DNA of 64,000 nucleotides from Nocardioides oleivorans (GTDB lineage Bacteria; Actinomycetota; Actinomycetes; Propionibacteriales; Nocardioidaceae), in assembly GCF_004137255.1 (NCBI RefSeq), contig NZ_SDWT01000001.1, positions 1,736,001 through 1,800,000 of the forward strand. The letters are read 5' to 3'. The notes beneath the pieces are model-generated. The model was not told where the DNA came from and ran no database searches. It saw nothing but the letters and a program-made list of their open reading frames with translations. The number at the start of each line of letters is the position of its first letter. The first letter of the stretch is position 1. The translations under genes were made by a program, and so were the position numbers. This document shows, one piece after another, positions 39,890 through 48,495 of this stretch.

Positions 39890-41506
39890 GTGCCGGACTT
39901 CGAGGTCAAGGGCAACCCCGTCGGCGTCCGCTCGCGCTCGACGACGATGGACCAGAAGGGTCAGCTCTTCTACGACACCGGCGACGCGCTGGGCAAGATC
40001 GACGTCTCCGGCTGGACCGGCCGGGCGGCCGACCAGTTCCGCGAGGCCCACGACCTCGAGCCGGAGCGCTGGACCAAGGCGGGCAACGGCTTCAAGCGCG
40101 CAGCCGCCGGGCTGAGGACGTACGCCGGTGTCCTCGAGGACGTGCAGCGACGGGCGGCCGAGGCCAAGGCGGAGTACGAGCGCGGCCAGCGCGAGTCCGA
40201 GAGCGCGCGCAACCAGTACGACAGCTACATGGGCCAGATGCGCACCTACTGGGCCAGCGGGGGCACCGACCAGGCCGAGCCCTTCAACGACTGGGGCGAC
40301 CCGATCCAGCAGCAGGCGCTGCGCGACCTCGCCTCGGCCAGGTCCGACCTCGACAACGCCGCCTCCATCTGCGCGGGCGAGGTGAAGGCCGGTTGTGCCG
40401 ACGCCCCCGAGGAGCCGAACTGGCTCGAGTCGGGCCTGCGCTTCGTCGGCGGCATCCTCGAGGGTGCCGGCGAGGCCGTGTGGGACCTGCTCACGATGTT
40501 CCCCTTCAGCCCGGTCAACCTGGTCATCGACTCCTACAAGCTGGCCACCGGCGACCTCACGCCGGAGGAGCTGATGAAGAAGTACGAGCTCTCCGCGGAG
40601 AACGCCTGGGACATGGCCAAGGGCATCTACACCGGCCTCACCACCGACCCGCTCGGCTTCGGCAAGGAGCTCGGCAAGGCGTTGCTCGACTGGGACACCT
40701 GGGCCGACGACCCCGCTCGCGCGATCGGGCACCTCGTGCCGGACGCGATCATCGCCGTCGCGACCGCCGGGACCGGCGCGGTCGCCTCGCGTGGCGCCAA
40801 GGGCGGCCTCGACGCGATCGACGCGTTGAGCGACCTCAACAAGCTCGACAACCTGTCCGACCTCGGCAAGCTCAACCGACTCGACGACCTCGCCGACCTG
40901 CGCCGCCTCGACAACCTGCCCGACGACCTGCGCCACCTCGTCGACAAGCCGATCGGCGACCTGAGCCCCAGCGAGATCCAGCGCCTGACCGAGGCTCGCA
41001 ACGCCATCAGGATCGAGCCCGGGACGCCGATGCAGCGCGTGATCCCGGAGAGCACCTACCAGGACTACCTGCGGGGTTCCTCGGACACCAACCCCTACTT
41101 CAAGTCCGACCAGACCTTCGGCTTCACCTCGCGTGCCGAGGACGTCTCCGGGCTGCGCACGCCGCGCGAGATGTACGAGAAGCTCGGCCTCGACTACGAC
41201 AAGACGCCGTTCAGCCCCGACCAGGACGAGATCAAGGTGCTGCGCTACGAGGCCGACAGCCCCGACCAGTTCGAGATCCCGCGGCACTCCGACCTCGGTG
41301 GCGACCCGAAGTACAACGACGACGCGCTCAACCCCGAGAACCCGTTCACCGGCAACGGCTACACCTCTGGCGGCATCCCCGAGTTCAAGAACGTCGACCC
41401 GTCGCAGATCCGGGTCGGCGACCAGATCTGGAGCGTCGACAAGCTCGGCAACCAGCACCTCGTGGCGGAGTACGGCCCCACCGGCTGGAACGCCGTCCCC
41501 CGATGA
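39890..41506 (+). CDS. Modular type VII-secreted effector (putative polymorphic toxin)
   Basis: This 538-residue protein begins with a WXG-like helical domain (about 1-150: SGWTGRAADQFREAHDLEPE, then long Arg/Glu-rich helices). A hydrophobic middle follows (WDLLTMFPFSPVNLVIDSYK, VPDAIIAVATAGTGAVAS), then an Asp-Leu repeat block (about 305-350). The C-terminal domain of about 180 residues is the presumed toxin. RVIPESTYQDYL, FGFTSRAEDVSG, KVLRYEADSPDQFEIP and GNGYTSGGIPEF could be the R, S/T and E blocks of an ADP-ribosyltransferase-like fold; this is inference from pattern only. Two overlapping small genes follow as candidate immunity genes. Confidence 0.7.
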   Translation: MPDFEVKGNPVGVRSRSTTMDQKGQLFYDTGDALGKIDVSGWTGRAADQFREAHDLEPERWTKAGNGFKRAAAGLRTYAGVLEDVQRRAAEAKAEYERGQRESESARNQYDSYMGQMRTYWASGGTDQAEPFNDWGDPIQQQALRDLASARSDLDNAASICAGEVKAGCADAPEEPNWLESGLRFVGGILEGAGEAVWDLLTMFPFSPVNLVIDSYKLATGDLTPEELMKKYELSAENAWDMAKGIYTGLTTDPLGFGKELGKALLDWDTWADDPARAIGHLVPDAIIAVATAGTGAVASRGAKGGLDAIDALSDLNKLDNLSDLGKLNRLDDLADLRRLDNLPDDLRHLVDKPIGDLSPSEIQRLTEARNAIRIEPGTPMQRVIPESTYQDYLRGSSDTNPYFKSDQTFGFTSRAEDVSGLRTPREMYEKLGLDYDKTPFSPDQDEIKVLRYEADSPDQFEIPRHSDLGGDPKYNDDALNPENPFTGNGYTSGGIPEFKNVDPSQIRVGDQIWSVDKLGNQHLVAEYGPTGWNAVPR

Positions 41507-41862
41507 CCGGCGCGATCAGGGCGCCCGGCCACTACGCCGTGGTCGACGGCGCCGAGGTCCTGGTGTCGGCGAGCGGGCGCGACCACGTCTGGATCGACGG
41601 CGTACGCCGCGAGATGGAGGACCTCGACGACCTGCTGTCGGTCAACGTCCGCGCGCACTGGCGCGGCGGGGAGATCTCGGTCAACGCCGTCGACGCGGGC
41701 GGCGACGAGGTCGGCTTCCTCACCAACGACGGCGAGCTCGCCCAGCGCGAGGGCCTCGGCGGCAGCCCCCGCGACGGCTGGTACGGCGCTGCCCCCGTGG
41801 CCGAGCTGTCCGAGGTGACTGAGAGGGTGTCGTCCATCCACCCGAGGAGGCGCGAGGCATGA
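41503..41862 (+). CDS. Candidate immunity protein, 119 residues
   Basis: This soluble protein starts at an ATG overlapping the effector stop (ATGA), the classic toxin-immunity arrangement. It has no signal peptide or known domain. Segments HVWIDGVRREMEDLDDLL, VRAHWRGGEISVNAVD and AAPVAELSEVTE look similar to the C-terminal part of the next protein (VARWRDHPVRVLQQVG, VAPAAELTETEG). A duplicated binding domain is therefore likely. Its stop overlaps the next start. Confidence 0.6.
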   Translation: MTGAIRAPGHYAVVDGAEVLVSASGRDHVWIDGVRREMEDLDDLLSVNVRAHWRGGEISVNAVDAGGDEVGFLTNDGELAQREGLGGSPRDGWYGAAPVAELSEVTERVSSIHPRRREA

Positions 41863-42713
41863 CCGTCCTGGAGAAGCTCCTGGTCCCCGAGCTCTCGCGA
41901 CGCATCGTCGAGCAGGGCCACGACGAGCTCACCGGAGCGGTCTACCGCCCCGACGACATGATCGGGCTGACCCCCGTCGAGCGGGTCAAGGCCCTGGGCC
42001 TCGACGGTGCGGACGGCCCGTTCGGCGAGGCGCCCGACCACGTGGACGTGATCCGCTTCGGCACCAACCCGCTCATGGACCTGCGGATCCCGACCAACGC
42101 ACCGGGTCATGCCGAGGTGCCGTGGCCGACCTACCCCACCGGCTTCCTCCGCAACGCCGCCCCGGTCTGGATCCTGACGATGACCCGGATGCCGGTCAGT
42201 GCGCGCTTCGTCCGGGTCTCCCTCGACGGCTCCGAGCAGGAGTTCTCCCGGTTCCACGGCGCCGCGCGCGGGTGGGAGGGCGCGAAGGGCTACATCCCGC
42301 CGCTCCACCTCGTCGGGCCGCGCGCCCAGCACGGCGGCCTCGACCTGCCCTGCTCCTACACCGCCGACCAGCAGTCGGTCGAGATGGTGTGGGTCGGTGA
42401 CGAGCAGGTGCCCGAGGGCTTCGCGCAGGTCCGCCCCGGCATCCACGTCCGGGTGCTCCCGGTCTCCGCGTGCGAGGTCTTCGACATCGCCCTCGTCGCC
42501 CGGTGGCGCGACCACCCGGTGCGGGTGCTGCAGCAGGTGGGCGAGGAGGTCCTCGTGCTCGTCACTCCCGAGTCCGCCGCCGACGTCGAGGAGCTCGGCG
42601 CGGCCGAGGTCGAGCCCGGCGTCTACCAGGCGGTGGCCCCGGCCGCCGAGCTGACGGAGACCGAGGGCGTCCGCTCCGACCCGGTGCCGACCCAGCGCGC
42701 CCCGCGCGCCTGA
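41859..42713 (+). CDS. Second candidate immunity protein, 284 residues
   Basis: This protein follows the 119-residue gene with an ATGA overlap, so it is co-translated with the effector module. The N-terminal two thirds are unlike anything I recognise (RFGTNPLMDLRIPTNAPGHA, TYPTGFLRNAAPVWILTMTR, SVEMVWVGDEQVPEGFAQVR). The last 85 residues appear related to the preceding small protein. There is no export signal. It may be a two-domain immunity protein or an accessory factor for the effector. It ends 4 bases from the convergent amidohydrolase stop. Confidence 0.6.
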   Translation: MTVLEKLLVPELSRRIVEQGHDELTGAVYRPDDMIGLTPVERVKALGLDGADGPFGEAPDHVDVIRFGTNPLMDLRIPTNAPGHAEVPWPTYPTGFLRNAAPVWILTMTRMPVSARFVRVSLDGSEQEFSRFHGAARGWEGAKGYIPPLHLVGPRAQHGGLDLPCSYTADQQSVEMVWVGDEQVPEGFAQVRPGIHVRVLPVSACEVFDIALVARWRDHPVRVLQQVGEEVLVLVTPESAADVEELGAAEVEPGVYQAVAPAAELTETEGVRSDPVPTQRAPRA

Positions 42714-42716
42714 CGG

Positions 42717-45305
42717 TCACGCTCGCCGGACCGTCTTCACCTTCCCGCCGCGGGACAGCTCGACCGTCATCAGCACGCGCTGCCGACCCGGCGCCGTGGC
42801 GCAGTAGGTGAATTCCCGCCCCAGGCGCTGCCACGGTTGTCCGACGCGCCGCATCAGCTCGCGCGTGCGGATCCCCGGCGTCGCGGCCCTCGTGAAGGCA
42901 CCCGCCCGCTGTCGCAGGCCCGGGTTGCGGCACGAGTCGGGGGCGACGCCGAAGGCGCGCTCCCACGTCTGGAGGTAGGCCTCCGCGCCGCGCGCCAGGT
43001 CGGCGGCGAGGGCGGGACCGTCGGCGCCGGCCACGTGCTCGGCGTCCTCGACCCAGTCGGCGTACAGGCCGTAGTGGGAGACGCCGTCGGTGTTGATGTC
43101 GAAGACCCGCTCGCCGCTGCGCTGCCGGTCGATCCGCACGCCGCCCAGACCGGTGAACGGGTACGTCACCGGGTCGGCCGCGCCGGCTCCGCGCGGGTCG
43201 CCCTGGGCGCCGAAGCCGTTCATGTCCGAGCCGAACCCGAAGCCGAAGTAGAAGCGCGGGTCGCTCCACCCCAGGTGCTGGCGCCACTTCTCGACGAAGC
43301 CGGTGGAGTCACCGGCGTAGGGGGCGACGAAGCCCCCCATCCGGTAGATCCGCGGATAGGCGTCGGGCGTCGACCACGAGTGGGAGGAGACGACGCCGGG
43401 CGTCCGGCCGGCGGCCTGCTGCTCCTCCATGTAGTCGAGCGCGGCGGTGCGGCCGGCGACGCTCATGTGGTCGGGGTCGAAGAGGATCTTCTGGTCGATC
43501 ATCGCCGACAGCAGCTTCTCGCCGAGGGGGCTGAGGCCGAGCTGGTTGCAGTGCGGGCCGGCGGGGTAGATCGGCCCGGGCTGGACGCCGGTGTCGCCGA
43601 AGAGCTTCCAGATCGCGCCGAAGATCGCGTCCTGGTCGGGCAGCTGCTCGCCGCCGGGCGGGCTCGGCAGGTCGCCGAGGTTCGGCGACTGGAGCCGGTC
43701 CTCGACACCCGGGGCGTTGGTCGAGGGGCACGTGCGCATCCGCAGGAACGACCCGGTGTTGAGGAAGTTCGCCGCGTTGGTCAGCGTGCCGGTGGACCCT
43801 GCGTCGCCGGCCACGCCGGTGAAGGCGTTGTCGAACTTGTTGGTGAGCTCCATCTGGCTCACCCCGAGCGCCCTCATCTGCGCGAGCTCCTCGAGCATCT
43901 GCTCCTCGGTGCACGTCGGTCGCCCGAGCTGCACGTTGCAGCCGAGCGGGACCGACGTCTCCATGCCCATGACCACCGCGAGCTTGCCCTCGTTGATGAC
44001 CTTCCTGGCCTCGAACGGATCGCCGACGATGCGGTACCAGCCGCGGCCGGGGCCGCCGTACTGCGCATCGATGTAGTCCTGCATGGCGCGCATGTCCTGG
44101 GCCTGGAGGCGCACGGCGTCGCGGTCGTCGCAGGAGTTCTTCTTGAGCGGGTAGATCGCGCAGAGCACGTTGTTCTCGGTGAGCAGGCTGGTGTGGACGC
44201 GCAGGCCGGCGCGCCACGAGCGCTCGAGCCATTTGTAGTAGACCTGCTGGTGGGTCAGCGAGTGCGGGTTGGGCCAGTAGGAGAACGTCGGCCAGCCCAC
44301 GGGGTCGTGGCCGGTGCCGGGGGTCCGGCTGGCCAGCACGTCCTCGAGGAGCGCGCCGCGACCGTCGGCGACCTGGTGGTCGGGGCAGTCGACGAGCGCG
44401 GCGGCGGCGCCGTACTTGTGGAACGGCGGGCTGCAGATGACCCGGCCACCGAGGAACTCGTGGGTCTGGCCGTGGACGTGCGGGTCGACGTAGCCGCGCA
44501 CCTCCTGGAACGACGTCACGCCGCCGAACGGCCGCCCGCTGACGTTGGTCTCGACCTCGGGGAAGGCGGTGCAGCCCTCGGTGAGGCGGAGTCCGATCGG
44601 GCTGGCAGCGCCGCTGGTGGTGGCGAACCCGCCAGAGGTACGCCGCAGCGACCGGCCGTCCGCGAGGGTGAAGGTGAAGCTGCCCCGGCCTGCCGTGCGG
44701 ACCGTCCAGTCCGAGGTGGCCGACGGGCTCGTCGCCTGCGTCGCGCCGTCCGCGCCGGAGGCGGCGAGGAAGGTCCGGTCGGTGGCGTAGAGCAGGTAGG
44801 TCCCCAGCCCGGTCGCCTGGAAGGTCGTCGGCCGCCCGCCGAGGTCGTAGCAGCCGCCGGCCATGGCGTACCTGCTCTCCGGGACCACCTGCCGCTTGCT
44901 GCGCAGCGGCACCCTCGTCAGCCTCGGCTCCTTCAACGTGCGCTGGGTCGCGACGCGGGCGCGGCTCGCCTCCCGCTGCGCCGGCGTCGTCGGGTCGGGA
45001 TGGGCGACGGCCTCCTCGCTGCGGCTGATCGCGTTCTTCGTGCGGGGGTCGTTGTGGACGTGGCCGTGCCCGTCGAGCCGCCCGGTCCCCGCGGCCGTCG
45101 CGAGCGCCATCGCGCCGGGGTCGGTGATCGGCGCCGGACCGGCCGGGACAGCCGCGCGCGCCCGGCTCTCGGCGTCGTAGGTCGTGATCAGGTCGGCCGA
45201 CGGCTCGCCGTCGGGCACCGCGGACAGGACACCGCCGGTCACCAGCCCTCCTGCTGCGAGGAGGGAGATCAGCACGTGCTGAAGGGGGCGAGGCGTCCGG
45301 TCCAC
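42717..45305 (-). CDS. Secreted amidohydrolase-like metalloenzyme
   Basis: This 862-residue protein has a signal-like hydrophobic N-terminus (LQHVLISLLAAGGLVTGGVL). A beta-rich region follows (about 150-270: GGCYDLGGRPTTFQATG, RSLRRTSGGFATTSG). A large metal-dependent-hydrolase barrel (about 280-800) carries HxH (YVDPHVHGQTHEF), KLAVVMGMETSV (a possible carboxylated-Lys or Glu ligand region), LFDPDHMSV and VSSHSW. The C-terminal domain ends TVELSRGGKVKTVRRA. It resembles membrane-dipeptidase/amidohydrolase relatives with long extensions; the substrate is unknown. GTG at 45305 has AGGAG 5 bases upstream and starts the signal sequence. Confidence 0.75.
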   Translation of the reverse strand: MDRTPRPLQHVLISLLAAGGLVTGGVLSAVPDGEPSADLITTYDAESRARAAVPAGPAPITDPGAMALATAAGTGRLDGHGHVHNDPRTKNAISRSEEAVAHPDPTTPAQREASRARVATQRTLKEPRLTRVPLRSKRQVVPESRYAMAGGCYDLGGRPTTFQATGLGTYLLYATDRTFLAASGADGATQATSPSATSDWTVRTAGRGSFTFTLADGRSLRRTSGGFATTSGAASPIGLRLTEGCTAFPEVETNVSGRPFGGVTSFQEVRGYVDPHVHGQTHEFLGGRVICSPPFHKYGAAAALVDCPDHQVADGRGALLEDVLASRTPGTGHDPVGWPTFSYWPNPHSLTHQQVYYKWLERSWRAGLRVHTSLLTENNVLCAIYPLKKNSCDDRDAVRLQAQDMRAMQDYIDAQYGGPGRGWYRIVGDPFEARKVINEGKLAVVMGMETSVPLGCNVQLGRPTCTEEQMLEELAQMRALGVSQMELTNKFDNAFTGVAGDAGSTGTLTNAANFLNTGSFLRMRTCPSTNAPGVEDRLQSPNLGDLPSPPGGEQLPDQDAIFGAIWKLFGDTGVQPGPIYPAGPHCNQLGLSPLGEKLLSAMIDQKILFDPDHMSVAGRTAALDYMEEQQAAGRTPGVVSSHSWSTPDAYPRIYRMGGFVAPYAGDSTGFVEKWRQHLGWSDPRFYFGFGFGSDMNGFGAQGDPRGAGAADPVTYPFTGLGGVRIDRQRSGERVFDINTDGVSHYGLYADWVEDAEHVAGADGPALAADLARGAEAYLQTWERAFGVAPDSCRNPGLRQRAGAFTRAATPGIRTRELMRRVGQPWQRLGREFTYCATAPGRQRVLMTVELSRGGKVKTVRRA

Positions 45306-45351
45306 GAGAGCTCCTGTCGTCGCTGGGCCAACGACGGTCACCTGCGCAGGG

Positions 45352-46113
45352 TCACGGGGCGACCCCTCCGCTGACGCGTCGGGTGAGCCGGGTCGCCGTC
45401 CGGGCGACGGCCGTGGCGATGGCACCGACGTCGGCGCCGGCGTCGCTGGGGAAGGTCACGGCGACCCCCGCGACCGGGTGCCGGTTGTGGTCGAGCACGG
45501 CCGCGGCGACGCTCCGCAGTCCGGGCGTGACCTCGCCGTCCTCGGTCGCGTGGCCGCGCTGCCGGGTCTCCGACAGCACGCTCCGCAGGGCGCTCAACGA
45601 CGCGGGACCCTTGCCGTGCCGGTCGACGAACGCGTCGCGGTCCGGGTAGAGCGCGCGGACCTGGCTCGCCGGCAGGGCCGCGAGGATCGCGCGTCCCGAG
45701 GCGGTCAGGTGCGCCGGCAGCCGTACGCCGACGTCGGTGACCAGCGGCGGCCGTCCCGGAGCGCGCTCCTCGATCACGTAGAGCACGTCACGGCCGTGCA
45801 GGACGGCGAGGTGCGCGCCGTGCCCGGCGCGGTCCACGAGCTCGGCGAGCGGGCGGCGGGCGAGCCGGGCGAGCGGCTCCTGCCGGGTGAAGCCGCTGCC
45901 GACCTCGAACGCCGCGACGCCGAGGCCGTAGCGGTGCTCGTCGGGCAGGTGCACGACGAAGCCCTCGTCGATCATCGTGTTGAGCAGGTGGTACGCCGTG
46001 CTCCGCGGCAGGTCGCAGGCGCGCACGATCCGCTCGAGCGGGACCGGGTCGGCCTGCGTGGCCAGGAACCGCAGCACCCGCAGCGTGCGGGTCGCGGCCG
46101 GGACCTGGCTCAC
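45352..46113 (-). CDS. IclR-family regulator, possibly of histidine use
   Basis: This 253-residue regulator has an N-terminal winged helix (LRVLRFLATQADPVPLERIV, CDLPRSTAYHLLNTM) and the IclR effector domain (YGLGVAAFEVGSGF, LTASGRAILAALPASQV, TPGLRSVAAAVLD). GTG at 46113 lies one base after the stop of the membrane coiled-coil gene upstream. The hut genes begin 815 bases away on the other strand. IclR-type regulators of hut genes occur in actinobacteria, so this role is plausible. Confidence 0.88.
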   Translation of the reverse strand: MSQVPAATRTLRVLRFLATQADPVPLERIVRACDLPRSTAYHLLNTMIDEGFVVHLPDEHRYGLGVAAFEVGSGFTRQEPLARLARRPLAELVDRAGHGAHLAVLHGRDVLYVIEERAPGRPPLVTDVGVRLPAHLTASGRAILAALPASQVRALYPDRDAFVDRHGKGPASLSALRSVLSETRQRGHATEDGEVTPGLRSVAAAVLDHNRHPVAGVAVTFPSDAGADVGAIATAVARTATRLTRRVSGGVAP

Positions 46114-46114
46114 G

Positions 46115-46777
46115 TCACGACCGGGTGTCGTCCCGGGTGCTGTCCGGGGACGACGGCTTGGTGAACCAGCCGCCGCCGGCGTCGGTCTGCTCGATCGGCT
46201 TGCCCGGCATCTCCTGCGCGCCCGGGGTGCGGCGGGGGAGCAGCGGGGTCCGGTCGGCCTCCGCCTCGGGTGCCGCCTCGGGTGCTGCCTCGGTTGCGTG
46301 CTCGGGTGCCGCCTCTGGTGCGTGCTCGGGTGCCAGCTCGGGTGCCGGATCCGTGGCCACCTCGGTGGCGGGCGGGGGCGGCGCGGGCTGCTGGTCGACC
46401 GAGCTGGGGACCTGGGGTGCGTAGTCGTCGGCGGTCTCGTCGACGCGCGGGTCGAGCTGGTCGGCCTCGCGGACCTGGTCCTCGTGGGCGGCCTCGGCCT
46501 GCTGGGCCGCGACCCGCGCCTGCTCCGCCTCGACCTCCGCCCGGGCGGCCCGAGCCTCGGCGGCGTCGGCCTCGGCGCGCGCGTCGTCTGCCCGGGCCTC
46601 GGCCACGGCGGCGTGCTCCTGCGCCTGCGGCACGCTGGCGGCAGCATCGGTCGCGGCCTGCGTCCGGACCTCCTCGGACCGCTCGATGCCGGTCCGTCTC
46701 CTCGTACGCTGCCCGAGGACGAGTGCTCCGGCCAGCACCACCAGCACCACGATGACCACGATCACGATGGGAGTCAC
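46115..46777 (-). CDS. Single-pass membrane coiled-coil protein
   Basis: This 220-residue protein has an N-terminal membrane helix (VIVVIVVLVVLAGALVLG), then an Ala/Glu/Arg-rich coiled coil (about 38-105). A Pro/Ala/Glu-rich disordered tail follows with EHAPEAAPEHATEAAPEAAP repeats encoded by short tandem DNA repeats. It ends with a short conserved-looking tip (GGGWFTKPSSP). No enzymatic motif is present. GTG at 46777 is divergent from hutH over 150 bases. Such proteins are common and uncharacterised in Nocardioides-type genomes. Confidence 0.65.
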   Translation of the reverse strand: MTPIVIVVIVVLVVLAGALVLGQRTRRRTGIERSEEVRTQAATDAAASVPQAQEHAAVAEARADDARAEADAAEARAARAEVEAEQARVAAQQAEAAHEDQVREADQLDPRVDETADDYAPQVPSSVDQQPAPPPPATEVATDPAPELAPEHAPEAAPEHATEAAPEAAPEAEADRTPLLPRRTPGAQEMPGKPIEQTDAGGGWFTKPSSPDSTRDDTRS

Positions 46778-46927
46778 GACTCTTCTTTCGCTCGACAGGG
46801 GTGTCCTCAGTCTGGCAGGCGGCCGGCCCCGCGCGCACCGCCGACGACCGTCCTTCGGGACGAGTCTCGTATGTCAGACCCCGGGTGGGCGCGGGGCTCT
46901 GGTGGCGCTCCGGTCGCCGGGAGTTTG

Positions 46928-48484
46928 ATGGCAGCCATGCAGAGCAGCCAGTCCGTCCAGGTCGGGGTCGGTCCCGTCTCCTTCGACGACGTCGTCCGGG
47001 TCGCCCGTGACGGCGCGTCCGTCGAGCTCACCGAGGAGGCCCTCGGCGCGATCGACCACGCCCGAGGCGTCATCGAGACCCTCGCCGCTGCGGAGACCCC
47101 GACCTACGGCGTCAGCACCGGCTTCGGTGCCCTCGCCACGCGCCACATCCCCACCGAGATGCGGGCACAGCTCCAGCGGTCCCTCGTCCGCTCGCACGCC
47201 GCCGGCTCGGGTCCCGAGGTCGAGCGCGAGGTCGTGCGGGGGCTCATGCTGCTGCGCCTCTCCACGCTCGCCACCGGCCACACCGGCGTACGACGGGGGA
47301 CGGCGCAGCTGATCGCCGACCTGCTGTCGCACGGCATCACCCCGGTCGTGCGGGAGTACGGCTCGCTCGGGTGCTCGGGCGACCTGGCGCCGCTGTCGCA
47401 CTGCGCGCTGGCGCTGATGGGCGAAGGTGAGGTGCGTGATGCGGCGGGCACGCTGATGCCTGCCGCGGACGCGCTGGCCGCAGCGGGGCTCGAGCCGGTC
47501 GAGCTCGTCGCCAAGGAGGGCCTGGCCCTCATCAACGGCACCGACGGGATGCTCGGCATGCTCGTCATGGCGATCACCGACCTACGGATGCTGCTGCGCA
47601 CCGCCGACATCGCCGCCGCGATGAGCGTCGAGGGCCAGCTCGGCACCGACCGGGTCTTCGCGCCCGGGCTCCAGGCGATCCGACCCCACCCCGGCCAGGC
47701 GCTGTCCGCGGCCAACCTGACCGCGCTGATGGCTGACTCGGCGATCGTGGCGTCGCACCGCACCGGCGACTGCAACCGGGTGCAGGACGCCTACTCGTTG
47801 CGCTGCTCGCCCCAGGTGCACGGCGCCGCGCGCGACACCGTGGAGCACGCAGCCATGGTCGCCGGCCGGGAGCTGGCGAGCGCGATCGACAACCCGGTGG
47901 TCATCGGCGAGAGCGTGGAGTCCAACGGTAACTTCCACGGCGCCCCGGTGGCCTACGTGCTCGATTTCCTGGCGATCGTCGCGGCCGACGTGGCCTCGAT
48001 CAGCGAGCGGCGCACGGACCGCTTCCTCGACAAGGCGCGCAGCCACGGGCTGCCGCCGTTCCTCGCCGACGACCCGGGCGTCGACAGCGGCCACATGATC
48101 GCGCAGTACACCCAGGCCGCGATCGTCTCCGAGCTCAAGCGTCTCGCCGTGCCGGCGTCCGTCGATTCGATCCCCTCCAGCGCCATGCAGGAGGACCACG
48201 TGTCGATGGGCTGGAATGCCGCCCGCAAGCTGCGCACGGCCGTCGACGGGCTGTCCCGCGTGGTCGCGATCGAGGTGCTCACGGCCGCGCGCGCGCTCGA
48301 CCTGCGAGCTCCGCTGACCCCGTCGCCGGCCACCGGTGCGGTCGTCGGGCTGCTCCGGTCCAGCGGCGTCGCCGGGCCCGGGCCCGACCGGCACCTGTCG
48401 CCCGAGATCGAGGCCGTCGTCGGGCTCGTGCAGTCCGGCGCGGTGCTCGCAGCGGCCGAGGCGGTCGTCGGGGAGCTGCGGTGA
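46928..48484 (+). CDS. hutH: Histidine ammonia-lyase
   Basis: This 518-residue cytosolic enzyme removes ammonia from L-histidine to give urocanate, the first step of histidine use. The MIO cofactor tripeptide is Cys149-Ser150-Gly151 (YGSLGCSGDLAPLSH) in place of the usual Ala-Ser-Gly. Other family marks are YGVSTGFGALATRHI, GTDGMLGML, QDAYSLRCSPQVHG and SAMQEDHVSMGW. ATG 46928 follows GGGAG by 4 bases; ATG 46937 is an alternative. A minus-strand gene separates it from hutU, so the two are not one simple transcript. Confidence 0.95.
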   Translation: MAAMQSSQSVQVGVGPVSFDDVVRVARDGASVELTEEALGAIDHARGVIETLAAAETPTYGVSTGFGALATRHIPTEMRAQLQRSLVRSHAAGSGPEVEREVVRGLMLLRLSTLATGHTGVRRGTAQLIADLLSHGITPVVREYGSLGCSGDLAPLSHCALALMGEGEVRDAAGTLMPAADALAAAGLEPVELVAKEGLALINGTDGMLGMLVMAITDLRMLLRTADIAAAMSVEGQLGTDRVFAPGLQAIRPHPGQALSAANLTALMADSAIVASHRTGDCNRVQDAYSLRCSPQVHGAARDTVEHAAMVAGRELASAIDNPVVIGESVESNGNFHGAPVAYVLDFLAIVAADVASISERRTDRFLDKARSHGLPPFLADDPGVDSGHMIAQYTQAAIVSELKRLAVPASVDSIPSSAMQEDHVSMGWNAARKLRTAVDGLSRVVAIEVLTAARALDLRAPLTPSPATGAVVGLLRSSGVAGPGPDRHLSPEIEAVVGLVQSGAVLAAAEAVVGELR

Positions 48485-48495
48485 GGGGCGCCGTC

